In this document: piece by piece, positions 42,886-51,970 of the stretch
How the letters are laid out: each line of letters begins with the position of its first letter
How positions within the stretch are numbered: the first letter of the stretch is position 1
NCBI RefSeq assembly: GCF_002289565.1
Contig: NZ_NTFY01000013.1
Location: 1 to 64,000 of the forward strand
DNA length: 64,000 nucleotides
Direction: 5' to 3'
Origin: Rhodopirellula sp. SM50
Lineage (GTDB): Bacteria > Planctomycetota > Planctomycetia > Pirellulales > Pirellulaceae
Notes under the pieces: model-generated
The model's input: the letters and a program-made list of their open reading frames with translations, nothing else
What the model was told of the DNA's origin: nothing
The model's database searches: none
Translations under genes and position numbers: made by a program

Positions 42886-43242
42886 GGGGAAACCTCGTTG
42901 TTCTGCATTGAAAATCGGAATCCCCGATCGGCAGGCATGCCAACGAGATGGCAGACGAGACGATCGGGCAAACACTAATCTCGCATCCGAACCAGTCGCC
43001 TTATGCCCCATCAGAAACAGAGTGACGCGAACGAATGGTTATACTCACCCCGCGCACTCGATGCGAGCGACCGGGAAAAAAACAGCCATTTTGTTCGACG
43101 GCGGTTCTGCCACCGAATCTGCTGATGGCCTGCCGCTGAACGCATCGGGTTCCACGCTGGTCCCAACGCGGCCGAGCTCACACAGCCGAGCCCACGAACG
43201 ACTCCGGTGGCGAGGGCTTGATGTCCCGGCAGCGTCATCCGA
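42886..43242. other. Intergenic region upstream of the surface protein
   Basis: About 357 bp between the surface-protein start and the end of the aldolase gene. No gene and no strong repeat was seen. The promoter of the surface protein should lie here. Confidence 0.45.
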
Positions 43243-44004
43243 TCAGCTGAGTTCGTCGTATTGCTGAATGTCTTCTCGAAGGCCTTTGGAAAAGTGCCCG
43301 AACTCGCTGCTGTTGACCAGCAACTGGGCACCGAGATCGCGCCGCTTTTGCATCTCTTCAAGCCCCATCGTCGGACCGCCAAACGCGACGCCATGCTTTT
43401 TGCAGGCCGCGGCGACCGCATCCCAAGCTTCGTCGATCGTCATTTCACCGGATTGACGCAACCGCAGTCCCAGGTCACCTGGGCCGACAAAGATCATCTC
43501 GACGCCCTCGACCGCCGCGATCGACTCGACATTGTGAACACCCTCGGGCGTTTCGATTTGCACGCACAGAAAGGTTTCGCGGTTGGCCCACTGGACGTAG
43601 TGGTCGGGGTCGTGAACATGAAAGTCGGCGTCCAGTCCGGCGTTGTCAATCCCGCGGTCGCCCAGCGGCGGGAACTTGACCGCGTCGACCAACATCCTGG
43701 CTTTCTCGGCCGTCGAGACATGAGGGATCAGCAAGCCCGTCGCGCCGTCTTCCAGGTACCGATAGAGCCCCGTTTTTTCCAGCGTCGGCGGCCGCAACAT
43801 CACGTCGATGTCGTACAAGTGCGAGAACGCCAGCAACGCCTGAGTTTCATGGATCGACAACGCGCGGTGTTCCAGATCTAGCCACAGGCAATCGTACCCG
43901 GCACGCGCGGCATGACAGACATAGGCGGGGATATAGTGCCCCAGCACGCAGGTTCGGATGGCTTCTCCATTGCGGATGCGTGCCAGTGTTTTGCTTTTTC
44001 TCAT
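43243..44004 (-). CDS. HpcH/HpaI family aldolase
   Basis: A 253-residue class II (metal-dependent) pyruvate aldolase. Family motifs are CLWLDLEHRALSIHETQALL (phosphate/substrate region), DVMLRPPTLEK, QIETPEGVHNVESIAAVEGV (metal Glu) and MIFVGPGDLGLRLRQSGEM (metal Asp). The barrel is complete. Members cleave 2-keto-3-deoxy sugar acids or related acids to pyruvate plus an aldehyde; garL/hpaI-like. In a polysaccharide-degrading organism a 2-keto-3-deoxy-uronic or aldaric acid is a likely substrate, but the exact one is unknown. It stands alone between the surface protein and an intergenic region of 620 bp. Confidence 0.9.
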   Translation of the reverse strand: MRKSKTLARIRNGEAIRTCVLGHYIPAYVCHAARAGYDCLWLDLEHRALSIHETQALLAFSHLYDIDVMLRPPTLEKTGLYRYLEDGATGLLIPHVSTAEKARMLVDAVKFPPLGDRGIDNAGLDADFHVHDPDHYVQWANRETFLCVQIETPEGVHNVESIAAVEGVEMIFVGPGDLGLRLRQSGEMTIDEAWDAVAAACKKHGVAFGGPTMGLEEMQKRRDLGAQLLVNSSEFGHFSKGLREDIQQYDELS

Positions 44005-44220
44005 CAGGGTGGGTTACCGGGCAGGAAGGATCGAACCGAAAGCCGCATGAATGTCGGCGACCGCATTTTCGTCTTCCAACGGGGCAATCAACAATGGGGC
44101 TGTCGGGGCTCTGCTGACTCTAGCGGAATCTATGTCTGTCGTCGTTCATCTCAAGACGCTGATGCACCCTCTCGCAGGACGTCGATTCATTTGCTGCAGG
44201 ATTTGGCAACCCATTTAGAT

Positions 44221-44265
44221 TCTCTCCCTCTGGGAGAGACGGCGTTTGCGCAGCAAGCAAACGCC
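44221..44265. repeat. Double hairpin
   Basis: TCTCTCCC-TCT-GGGAGAGA (44221-44239) is followed at once by GGCGTTTGC-N7-GCAAACGCC (44241-44265). A CTCTCCC-TTTGC-GGGAGAG hairpin also occurs at 33410-33427, so the first part is dispersed. Confidence 0.7.
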
Positions 44266-44353
44266 AGAGAGGGCCGACGCTGCGAAGTTCATAGCGTTTC
44301 CGCTACGATCAAATCCGCCACTGATAAAACCGACCTCCCCTCGCTTCGCTCGA

Positions 44354-44370
44354 CCCTCCTGCCAGGAGGG
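44354..44370. repeat. Perfect palindrome CCCTCCT-GCC-AGGAGGG
   Basis: A 7-bp stem with a 3-base loop, followed by TGACTTTAAAA. It might act as a terminator for transcription coming from the left, or be a dispersed repeat; a shorter version with the same GGCAGGAGGG-type end is seen near 31416-31430. Confidence 0.55.
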
Positions 44371-44628
44371 TGACTTTAAAACTGCACGATCTCCACCCGG
44401 GATGGTGCCGTGAATTGCAATTCAATACACAAAAAAACGATAGACTCAGGGAATCTGAAGGATTTCCAGGCACGCGATCGCAACGTCGAGTTTCGTCAGT
44501 CGGCAGGCTCAGCGCGCGCGATCACGAATCGATTCGCGGGTTCGCTAAAATAATTCCGGGACGGCCAAAGGGCGCAGCGACAGCGGCTACAATGCGACGC
44601 TTTCAAACGTGTCGATCGCGGATAGATC

Positions 44629-46797
44629 ATGAAAGTCACCCCGTTTATTTTGGTCTTGGTTGTCGGTTTGTCACTTCATCAGGCCTTGTGGCCTAGGGGA
44701 CTGCGGGCCGAAGTGGTAACGCGTCGGCCGAACATTGTCTTGATGATGGCCGACGACATGGGGATGGGGGATACGAGTGCGTATCAGGATTTCACCGGCA
44801 ACGGGGATGACGTCCAAGTCCACACGCCACAAATGGAACGGCTGGCCAGAATGGGCGTGCGGATGACCGATGCCCACACGCCTTCTTCACGGTGTTCGCC
44901 GACGCGGTACGGGTTACTGACCGGGCGATATCCGTGGCGCAATCGGTTGAAGTATTGGGTGTTGTTTGGCGCCCAGGGTGACCCGATGATCGAAGCGGAT
45001 CGGCCGACGATCGCATCGATGTTGCGCGACCAGGGATACTCGACGGGGCTGGTCGGCAAGTGGCACGTGGGGCTGCGCTATCGCCGCAGCGACGGTTCAC
45101 CGGCCGCCCAATGGAGCGACGCCGATCTGCGCAAGCCCTTGTTCACGACGCCACTGGACCACGGTTTTGATTTCGCCCGATTCACGTCGCGGTCTCATGG
45201 AACTTCGGGACCCGACGCGGGTGCAAAAAAAGCGAAGAAGCCAAACGGCCCCCGGCAAAGCGTCGGACCGGGGCACATTCACGGTCGCACCGCGATCGCT
45301 GCAACAGCCAACGGAAAACAGCTTGCCACGGTCGGCCCGGCCGCGTATGTGTTGAGCGAGTTGGGCAGCCGTCACTCCGATCACGCCATCGAGTTTCTGG
45401 AGCAACAGACGCGACCCGGACGAGGCTCAAGCAAGCCATTCTTTTTGTATTACCCGTCCAATTCCAATCACGGACCGTACACCCCGGACCGAGCGATTGA
45501 TGGCAAGCCGGTTGCGGGCGCGGCGCGCACGAAGTCGGGCGATCCGATGGACGCGCGGCACGATTTTATTTACGAGAACGATGTCGCGCTGGGACGGTTG
45601 CTCGACTGGTTGGAAAAGACGGACGATCCCCGGCACGCCGGCCGCAAGATGATCGAGACCACCCTGGTGATCTTTACCAGCGACAACGGCGCGGAAAAGA
45701 ACAGTGACATAGCGACCGGACCGTTTCGTTCGCACAAGGGATCGGTCTATGAAGGCGGCCACCGCGTGCCCTTTATCGCGGCGTGGGCGGCGGGAGGCAT
45801 CGGTGACGGTGATGCGACGACGCCCGGCCAAACCTCTGGCCAACCCATCGGGCTCCAGGATTTGTATGCAACCGTTGCGGAAATCGTCGGTACCGACCTG
45901 CCCGATTTAAGACGCGGTGAAAAAGGCGCCGAAGACAGTTTCAGCGTCCTGGCGGCACTCCGTGGAGAATCAATCGCCGGACGCCCGCCCTTGTTCTTCA
46001 ACGATCACAAGGAAGCCAAGGGGGACCCGGCCGCGGTTGCCATGCGTCTTGATTCGCCCACGATCGACGGCACAACGTATGACGGGCAATGGAAACTGTT
46101 TTTTGATGCCCGTCTGTTGCGAGCCGGACAAACGCACCCGTATGAACTGTACAACTTGACGGTCGATCAGTGGGAAACCAATGATCGAATCGATGACCCA
46201 ACGCTTGAGCCGTTGATTCATTCCATGGCAGAGCAAGCATTCTTGCATCGCAACGCCGGCGGCCATCGCCTGGTGCCGATCGCGACCACGAAGCGAGCGA
46301 CGATTGACTTGCATGCCGACGCGGCGGTTGCCAAGCAGATCGATGGCAAGTCGGTCGCTGAAGCGGTGATCGACTTCGGTGACACGCAATTGACGATGGT
46401 GATGGAAGCCGTTGCCGACAAACGAGCGTCCGCGGAGCCGGCGTTCCGCACCGCCGCAGTCGGCTTAGGGATCCGCGGCGGCCGTCCGGGCAAAGTCGAT
46501 CAGCACGAAGCCATCGTGATCAAATTCGATCGGGACGTGATCGTTGAATCCGCAGCGATCGTGGCCGGGCAAGACGGTGTCTGCGGCGGGTTTTACCGGG
46601 TCGGCGAGGGGGCACCGTTGGCGATCTACTGCGTCGATGCCGACCTGGACGCCAAAGACCAAAGTGGTTTGCTGAGCGACATCGGGGTGCTGCAGGCGGG
46701 AGCGTCGTTGCGATTGGACAGCAGTCCGCACTACGGCGTCGAAGCCGCCGGGATCTGGAGTCTGCAACACCTGACCGTTCGGTTGGTCGAACACTAG
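44629..46797 (+). CDS. Large secreted sulfatase with C-terminal extension
   Basis: A 722-residue sulfatase, longer than the usual 450-550. The export signal MKVTPFILVLVVGLSLHQAL is followed by NIVLMMADDMGMGDTSAY (metal DD) and the formylglycine site Cys89 in CSPTR (89-93), then YGLLTGRYPWRNRL. GLVGKWHVGLRY, FYTSDNGAEKN-like IFTSDNGAEKN and YELYNLTVDQWETNDR are the remaining core blocks. Residues about 545-722 form an added beta-rich domain (from TIDLHADAAVAKQIDG) without a recognised family; it could bind carbohydrate. Its stop overlaps the stop of the convergent MarR gene (CTAG). The substrate is unknown. Confidence 0.9.
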   Translation: MKVTPFILVLVVGLSLHQALWPRGLRAEVVTRRPNIVLMMADDMGMGDTSAYQDFTGNGDDVQVHTPQMERLARMGVRMTDAHTPSSRCSPTRYGLLTGRYPWRNRLKYWVLFGAQGDPMIEADRPTIASMLRDQGYSTGLVGKWHVGLRYRRSDGSPAAQWSDADLRKPLFTTPLDHGFDFARFTSRSHGTSGPDAGAKKAKKPNGPRQSVGPGHIHGRTAIAATANGKQLATVGPAAYVLSELGSRHSDHAIEFLEQQTRPGRGSSKPFFLYYPSNSNHGPYTPDRAIDGKPVAGAARTKSGDPMDARHDFIYENDVALGRLLDWLEKTDDPRHAGRKMIETTLVIFTSDNGAEKNSDIATGPFRSHKGSVYEGGHRVPFIAAWAAGGIGDGDATTPGQTSGQPIGLQDLYATVAEIVGTDLPDLRRGEKGAEDSFSVLAALRGESIAGRPPLFFNDHKEAKGDPAAVAMRLDSPTIDGTTYDGQWKLFFDARLLRAGQTHPYELYNLTVDQWETNDRIDDPTLEPLIHSMAEQAFLHRNAGGHRLVPIATTKRATIDLHADAAVAKQIDGKSVAEAVIDFGDTQLTMVMEAVADKRASAEPAFRTAAVGLGIRGGRPGKVDQHEAIVIKFDRDVIVESAAIVAGQDGVCGGFYRVGEGAPLAIYCVDADLDAKDQSGLLSDIGVLQAGASLRLDSSPHYGVEAAGIWSLQHLTVRLVEH

Positions 46798-47300
46798 ACC
46801 CCTTTGTTGAGTTCCACTTCGTCGCCGGGGATTTCACCTGGGGTCAGGTGGGGCGACGCTTCGAGATGTTCGGCGTCCATCAGGCCGGCGACGCGTTGCA
46901 GGGTCGAAAGGATTTGTAGCCGCTCCCATTCTTCCAGCGACGAGAGCGCGTCACGAAAGCGGTCTTGGAGCAGCGAGGGTGAATCCTGGAGGACCTGTTC
47001 GCCTTTCGGTGAAATCTCGATCATGACGGAGCGTTTGTCGTTGGCGCTGGGCTTGCGCAGGATCAGTTCCCGCCGTTCCAGTCGTTGCAAGATGCCCGAG
47101 ACCGTCGCTTGGCTGAGATGCACCGCGCGGGCGATCGCTTTGGGGGAGGCGCTGCCGAGACGCTGGGCCTCTTGCAAGACGGCCAGTTGGGGGCCTGTGA
47201 ACCCGTGGCCGTTGACCAATTTTCGAGAATGCAGATCGACCGCCCGAATGATCTGCCTGATCGCCGCCACGATCTGGTCCTCATGAGTCAACAAATGCAT
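46794..47300 (-). CDS. MarR-family regulator (EctR/CosR-like) beside the betaine operon
   Basis: A 168-residue winged-helix repressor. The N-terminal segment IRQIIRAVDLHSRKLVNGHG is very like that of the MarR-type regulators of compatible-solute genes (EctR of methylotrophs, CosR of vibrios). The HTH lies at about 50-80 (SPKAIARAVHLSQATVSGIL), followed by the wing KPSANDKRSVMIEISPKGEQ. It is divergent from the glycine betaine operon with 261 bp between the starts. It likely represses that operon at low salt. The signal it senses is unknown. The last residues are an acidic tail. Confidence 0.85.
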   Translation of the reverse strand: MHLLTHEDQIVAAIRQIIRAVDLHSRKLVNGHGFTGPQLAVLQEAQRLGSASPKAIARAVHLSQATVSGILQRLERRELILRKPSANDKRSVMIEISPKGEQVLQDSPSLLQDRFRDALSSLEEWERLQILSTLQRVAGLMDAEHLEASPHLTPGEIPGDEVELNKGV

Positions 47301-47561
47301 CGATCCCGAAGTGAATGAAATGAAACGCGTCTTCCACCGTCACCACTCAATTTAGCTCAATCGGCACTCGCGGAAATTTCAGGCCGGTTCAGGCGTTCGG
47401 TTCGGTGAAAAAGCGCGAGGTTGACGCCGCCGGGGATCCGTCCATAGACTCTCACTCATCGCAAAACTGCTTTCAGCACAAACCAATTTCTGTTATCCTG
47501 CGTGACTTGTCCAGAGTGGCTAGACCGCAAGTCGACGATAATTTCCCCCAGGCAACACCAG
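47301..47561. promoter_or_regulatory. Divergent control region of the MarR gene and the osmolyte operon
   Basis: All control signals for the 11-gene operon should lie in these 261 bp. A weak -35/-10 candidate for the plus strand is TTTCAG (47471-47476), 17 bp, TATCCT (47494-47499), about 60 bp before the GSMT start. No clear palindrome for the MarR protein could be picked by eye. Confidence 0.35.
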
Positions 47562-48389
47562 ATGACGCCCGACGAATTCCTGCTCGAATATAAATCCCAA
47601 GACTACGGGGCGGCCCCCACAGAGGTGCGGTCAACAGATACCTACACCGACGAGTATGTTCGGGGGTTCGTGGAGAAGTGGGATGAGTTGATCGACTGGC
47701 AGCAACGCTGGGAGTCGGAGGGCGATTTTTTCATCGAGCAGCTCAAGGCTCACGGCGTCAAACGGGTGCTGGACGTGGCCACCGGGACCGGTTTTCATTC
47801 GGTTCGGCTGCTTGAGGCCGGTTTTGATGTGGTCAGCGCCGACGGCAGCCCTTACATGCTCGCGCGTGCCTTTGAGAACGCCCGCCAGCGGGGGCGTGTG
47901 CTGCGCACCGTCCAGGCGGATTGGCGTTGGCTGAACCAGGACGTCTACGGTCGCTTCGACGCCGTGATCTGCCTGGGCAATTCCTTCACGCACCTGTTTG
48001 ACGAGCGGGATCGGCGCAGGGCGTTGGCGGAATTCTACTCGGCGTTGGTCCACGACGGGGTCTTGATTTTGGACCAGCGGAACTACGACGAAATGCTCGA
48101 TCACGGTTTCAGCTCAAAGCATAAATATTACTACTGCGGCGAAAAAGTCTCGGCGGAACCGGAGCACGTCGACGAGGGGCTGGCACGATTTCAGTACTCG
48201 TTTGACGACGGGTCGGTTTACCACCTGAACATGTTTCCGCTGCGAAAGGATTACACGCGTCAGCTGATGCAAGAGGTCGGTTTCCAAACGGTGAACACGT
48301 ACGGCGATTTTCAGGAGACCTACCACGAGCGTGAGCCCGACTTTTTCGTCCATGTTGCGTCGAAGAAATATGAGGGCGCGCCGCAATGA
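47562..48389 (+). CDS. gsmt: Glycine/sarcosine N-methyltransferase
   Basis: A 275-residue class I methyltransferase that methylates glycine to sarcosine and dimethylglycine with SAM, the first steps of betaine synthesis from glycine. The start at 47562 (MTPDEFLLEYKSQDYGAAPT) fits; the frame is open 60 bp further. SAM motif I is VLDVATGTGFHSVRLLEAG (69-87), then DAVICLGNSFTHLFDERDRR, DQRNYDEMLDHGFSSKHKYY and HVDEGLARFQYSFDDGSVYH, all characteristic of GSMT. Its stop overlaps the SDMT start (ATGA). It is the first gene of the long operon and lies divergent from the MarR gene. Confidence 0.93.
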   Translation: MTPDEFLLEYKSQDYGAAPTEVRSTDTYTDEYVRGFVEKWDELIDWQQRWESEGDFFIEQLKAHGVKRVLDVATGTGFHSVRLLEAGFDVVSADGSPYMLARAFENARQRGRVLRTVQADWRWLNQDVYGRFDAVICLGNSFTHLFDERDRRRALAEFYSALVHDGVLILDQRNYDEMLDHGFSSKHKYYYCGEKVSAEPEHVDEGLARFQYSFDDGSVYHLNMFPLRKDYTRQLMQEVGFQTVNTYGDFQETYHEREPDFFVHVASKKYEGAPQ

Positions 48390-49237
48390 GCATGAGTTCA
48401 GAGACGGCGACGCAGGTCGCCCGTGAGTACTACAACAGCTCGGACGCGGATCATTTTTACTCCGAGATCTGGGGTGGCGAGGACATCCACATCGGGTTGT
48501 ACGCATCCGACGATGAGCCGATCAAGGAAGCCAGTCGGCGAACGGTCGACCATCTGCTCAAGCGGATCGGCGATTTGGACGAGCATTCCACCGTGATCGA
48601 CGTCGGGTCGGGTTACGGCGGCGCGGCGCGTCGGATGGTGGAGCGGTTTGGTTGCCGAGTGGTGTGTGTCAATCTGTCGGAGACCGAGAACGCGCGCAAT
48701 CGTCGACTGAACGAGCAGGCCGGTCTGGCCGATCGGATCGACGTCGTCGACGGCAGTTTTGAAGAGCTGCCGTTTGAGGGCGGCCGATTCGACGCCGCCT
48801 GGTCCCAGGACGCCATCTTGCACGCAGGCAATCGGCCACGCGTGCTGGGCGAGGTGGACCGGGTGTTGAAACCCGGCGGACGATTCGTGTTTACCGATCC
48901 GATGCAGTCGAACGATTGCCCCGAAGGTGTGCTGGATCATATTCTGGCGCGGATCCACTTGGCCGACCTCGGTTCGCCAGGATTCTATCAGGGCGTTGCG
49001 CGAGATTTGGGGTGGAACGATCTGGGGTTTGAGGACCTGACCGATCAGCTCGTCAATCATTACTCCCGCGTGCTCAGCGTGACTGAAGATCGCCAGTCGG
49101 AATTGAGCGGCAAGATTTCCGACGGGTACTTGGAGCGAATGAAAACGGGGCTTCAGCACTGGGTCGATGGAGGCCGGAAAGGGCACTTGAGCTGGGGCGT
49201 GTTTCTGTTCGGTAAGCCATCCAGGCGTGTTGATTGA
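48386..49237 (+). CDS. sdmt: Sarcosine/dimethylglycine N-methyltransferase
   Basis: A 283-residue class I methyltransferase that converts sarcosine and dimethylglycine to glycine betaine. SDMT-specific blocks are YYNSSDADHFYSEIWGGEDI and IHIGLYASDDEPIKEASRRT near the N-terminus. Motif I is VIDVGSGYGGAARRMVERFG (70-89), followed by FDAAWSQDAILHAGNRPRVL and GGRFVFTDPMQSNDCPEGVL. Together with GSMT this gives the full three-step route from glycine. It overlaps GSMT by 4 bp at its start and, if the TTG at 49234 is the true start, the BCCT gene by 4 bp at its end. Confidence 0.94.
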   Translation: MSMSSETATQVAREYYNSSDADHFYSEIWGGEDIHIGLYASDDEPIKEASRRTVDHLLKRIGDLDEHSTVIDVGSGYGGAARRMVERFGCRVVCVNLSETENARNRRLNEQAGLADRIDVVDGSFEELPFEGGRFDAAWSQDAILHAGNRPRVLGEVDRVLKPGGRFVFTDPMQSNDCPEGVLDHILARIHLADLGSPGFYQGVARDLGWNDLGFEDLTDQLVNHYSRVLSVTEDRQSELSGKISDGYLERMKTGLQHWVDGGRKGHLSWGVFLFGKPSRRVD

Positions 49238-51078
49238 ATCGATGTTCCGAGATCAACGGGCCGATAAGCCCGGCACGTTTTCAGGCACGTTCCATTTCCT
49301 CTACCGATCGATTCTTGAGCCATACGACTACTTCTCAACGCCCCACCCCACCCCGTGCCGAGCAGATGCCGCGCGTGGTGATCGGTCCGCACTTTGAGAT
49401 GCATCCGGTCGTCTTTCTTACGAGTGCTGCGATCGTGTTGGCGGTCGCATTGCTGTGTTTCGTGTGGCCGGCCAACGAGTTGCAGGATGCGTTTGTTGCC
49501 GTTCGCAAGGCCATCGCGGTCAACTTCGGATGGCTCTATGTCGCCTCGATGGCGTTCTTCTTTGGCTTTGCGTTTTGGTTGGCGCTGGGCAAGTACGGAC
49601 AGGTTCGACTGGGGCGTGATGACGAGTTGCCGGAGTTTAGTCGAGGGTCATGGTTCGCCATGTTGTTCAGTGCCGGGATGGGCATTGGGCTGTTGTTTTT
49701 CGGCGTGGCGGAACCGATCATTCATTACGAAAGCACGCCGCCGGGTTTTGCCGACGGGCTGGATCAGTCGCGATTGTCGATGGCGGTCACGATTTTCCAC
49801 TGGGGGCTTCATCCCTGGGCGCTTTACTGCGTCGTCGGCCTGGCGCTCGCCTACAGCGGCTTTCGCCGTGGGCTGCCGTTGAGTTTTCGGTCGCTGTTGT
49901 ACCCGGTCTTTGGCGATCGAATTTGGGGACGGCTGGGTGATTTGATCGACATTCTGGCCATCGTTTCGACATTGACAGGAGTGGCCACATCGTTGGGGAT
50001 TGGGGCCCAGCAGGTCAATGCAGGGCTGTCGCATTTGTTCGGGATCGGTGCGGGAATCGGCGTGCAAATGGCACTGATCGCCGGGATCACGGCGATGGCG
50101 ACGGCATCGGTGGTCGTCGGATTGCACGGCGGGATTCGGCGATTGAGTGAGTTGAATTTGGTGCTTGCGGCGACGTTGATGGTGTTGGTGGTGTTGGGCG
50201 TCGGCGTGTTCACCTACCTGGGTGCAGCGATTGAAAACACCGGCGCCTACCTGCAAACGCTGCCATTTAATTCATTAAGGACCGGGGCATTCAACGAGCC
50301 GTCTCAAACCTGGGTCAACGGCTGGACGGTGTTCTACTGGGCGTGGTGGATCTCATGGTCACCGTTTGTCGGGATGTTCATCGCCCGCATTTCTCGCGGG
50401 CGGACGATCAAGGAATTTGTGATCGGCGTGTTGCTGGTTCCCACGGCGGTGGGCATTGCCTGGTTGACCGCGTTCGGCACGACGACGCTGCGGCAATACA
50501 CCGATCATGTCGAACGCTTGTCGAGCGACCCGGACTATGATCCCGGCCGCGAGTTGCCGAAGTACTGGGTCGGTGAAGTCGGCCCGACGGGCGAATTGGC
50601 TCGGCTCGCTTCGGGCGAGTTCAAGCGTGCGCAACAACCCTTGACGGCGGTTGAATACTACCAGGCAGCCGTGGTCACGCCGGACGGGCGGTCGAAGGTC
50701 GATACGCTGCCGACGGTCTTGTTTGTCATGCTGGAAGGATTGTTTCCATCGGTTGTGATTCAAACGGTGGCGATCGGCATCGCAACGCTCTGTATCGTTC
50801 TCTTCTTCGTCACCTCGTCGGATTCCGCGTCGATGGTGATCGATATCATCGCGTCGGGCGGGTCACGAAATCCACCCGTCGGGACGCGACTTTTCTGGGC
50901 GATCAGTGAAGGGCTGGTCGCCGCTGCCTTGCTCTATGGCGGAGGCCTGGACGCATTGCAGGCCGCGTCGATCGCGGCCGCACTTCCCTTGACATTTGTC
51001 TTGTTGCTGGCCTGTTACGGGTTGGTGACTTCGCTTCACAGAGATTCTCAAATCTCTTCCTCACCACTTTCCTCCTAA
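49234..51078 (+). CDS. BCCT-family betaine/choline-type transporter
   Basis: A protein of up to 614 residues with 12 transmembrane segments. The BCCT signature is clear: WTVFYWAWWISWSPFVGMFI followed by ARISRGRTIKEF, plus FFGFAFWLALGKYGQVRLG, GMGIGLLFFGVAEPIIHY and FHWGLHPWALYCVVGLALAY. It should take up glycine betaine or a related solute by Na+ or H+ symport. The TTG at 49234 overlaps the SDMT stop, but an ATG at 49366 (MPRVVIGPHFEMHPVVFL) is a good alternative since the first 44 residues are not conserved-looking. A periplasmic loop of about 60 residues at 420-480 holds YDPGRELPKYWVGEVGPTGE. In the same operon as its substrate's synthesis genes. Confidence 0.93.
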   Translation: MNRCSEINGPISPARFQARSISSTDRFLSHTTTSQRPTPPRAEQMPRVVIGPHFEMHPVVFLTSAAIVLAVALLCFVWPANELQDAFVAVRKAIAVNFGWLYVASMAFFFGFAFWLALGKYGQVRLGRDDELPEFSRGSWFAMLFSAGMGIGLLFFGVAEPIIHYESTPPGFADGLDQSRLSMAVTIFHWGLHPWALYCVVGLALAYSGFRRGLPLSFRSLLYPVFGDRIWGRLGDLIDILAIVSTLTGVATSLGIGAQQVNAGLSHLFGIGAGIGVQMALIAGITAMATASVVVGLHGGIRRLSELNLVLAATLMVLVVLGVGVFTYLGAAIENTGAYLQTLPFNSLRTGAFNEPSQTWVNGWTVFYWAWWISWSPFVGMFIARISRGRTIKEFVIGVLLVPTAVGIAWLTAFGTTTLRQYTDHVERLSSDPDYDPGRELPKYWVGEVGPTGELARLASGEFKRAQQPLTAVEYYQAAVVTPDGRSKVDTLPTVLFVMLEGLFPSVVIQTVAIGIATLCIVLFFVTSSDSASMVIDIIASGGSRNPPVGTRLFWAISEGLVAAALLYGGGLDALQAASIAAALPLTFVLLLACYGLVTSLHRDSQISSSPLSS

Positions 51079-51089
51079 GGAGACATGAG

Positions 51090-51314
51090 ATGGAATGGTC
51101 GGATTCACTACACAAAACTTATGAAGTCAAACAGATCGATGGCGACGGCACCGTGTTGGAGTCGTTTCCGGTGGATGCCAAAAGCGGCGAAGCTGCCGCC
51201 AAACAGCTGGAAAACCTGGCCGACGGGGCTGAGAAAATCGCCGTCTGTTTGGACGGCGCGCCGATCAACGAGATGGGTGTCGACTATTGGCTCAAACGCG
51301 TACGACGCCGCTAG
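51090..51314 (+). CDS. Small protein of the osmolyte operon, unknown
   Basis: A 74-residue acidic soluble protein (MEWSDSLHKTYEVKQIDGDG) without known family. The start at 51090 was chosen because a good Shine-Dalgarno sequence, AAGGAG (51077-51082), lies 7 bp upstream; an ATG at 51085 in another frame is too close to it. It lies 11 bp after the BCCT stop and before the Fn3-like membrane protein. Alternating hydrophobic and charged residues suggest a small alpha-beta fold. Its role is unknown. Confidence 0.65.
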   Translation: MEWSDSLHKTYEVKQIDGDGTVLESFPVDAKSGEAAAKQLENLADGAEKIAVCLDGAPINEMGVDYWLKRVRRR

Positions 51315-51349
51315 GCGAGAAGTCCGCTTCCTTGGGGATGTTAGGTCTA

Positions 51350-51970
51350 ATGAACACTCGCCGAAATCGCCGCGGCGCGCAGGCACTGGGTGGCCCAGTA
51401 TTTGCCGGCATGCCGGTGTTTGCCGACATGGCTGGGGCCGTGCTGTTGCTGCTTGGAACTCCGCTGACGATGTTGGGCTCGGTCGCGATGGCAGCCGAGC
51501 CCGAGTCGGAGTCGCCGCGTGACCTCGAGTCGCCGCCTGCGTTGGCGTTTGTCGAACCCCAGTTGGGCGTCTCGCGTGAGGGGTACTTCACGCTCGAGTG
51601 GTCGGCGGTGGACGGGGCGGTGTTGTACCGCGTCCGCGATCGTGCCGACGAGATTGCGTATCAGGGCGTCGCGACAAAATCGTTTCAGTCCGGTTTGAGC
51701 GACGGGGTCTACCGGTATCGTGTCGAAGCGATCGGCGATGACGGGCAAGTCCTCGCGACCTCCGAACCGGCGGTCGCGACGGTCAAGCACTGGGGCCTGT
51801 TTCCGTCACTTGGTTTGTTTGCGATCGGAGCGGTTGTTGTGTCCGGTATCGTTTTTGTCATCATGCGCGGGCGTTATATCGAAAAACAGTGGATCGAAAA
51901 ACAGATCGCCGGCGGCGACGATCACGCGTCATCGTTGCCAACCTTGAACGAATCGGGTGACCAATCATGA
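51350..51970 (+). CDS. Exported fibronectin-III-like protein with C-terminal membrane anchor
   Basis: About 206 residues from MNTRRNRRGAQALGGPVFAG. A hydrophobic signal (residues about 25-50, ending AVAMAAEPE) precedes a single Fn3-like domain (about 65-135: TLEWSAVDGAVLYRVRDRAD, GVYRYRVEAIGDDGQVLATS). A transmembrane helix follows (LFAIGAVVVSGIVFVIMRG, about 155-175) with a short cytoplasmic tail. It overlaps the symporter gene by 4 bp (ATGA), so it is probably an accessory of that transporter, sensing or holding something outside the membrane. Confidence 0.65.
   Translation: MNTRRNRRGAQALGGPVFAGMPVFADMAGAVLLLLGTPLTMLGSVAMAAEPESESPRDLESPPALAFVEPQLGVSREGYFTLEWSAVDGAVLYRVRDRADEIAYQGVATKSFQSGLSDGVYRYRVEAIGDDGQVLATSEPAVATVKHWGLFPSLGLFAIGAVVVSGIVFVIMRGRYIEKQWIEKQIAGGDDHASSLPTLNESGDQS

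Larger units (their letters stand above)
44005..44628. other. Intergenic region with hairpins, no gene
   Basis: Contains the double hairpin at 44221-44265 and the perfect palindrome at 44354-44370. Plus-strand frames (about 110-150 codons) have no family resemblance and overlap these repeats. Confidence 0.55.
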
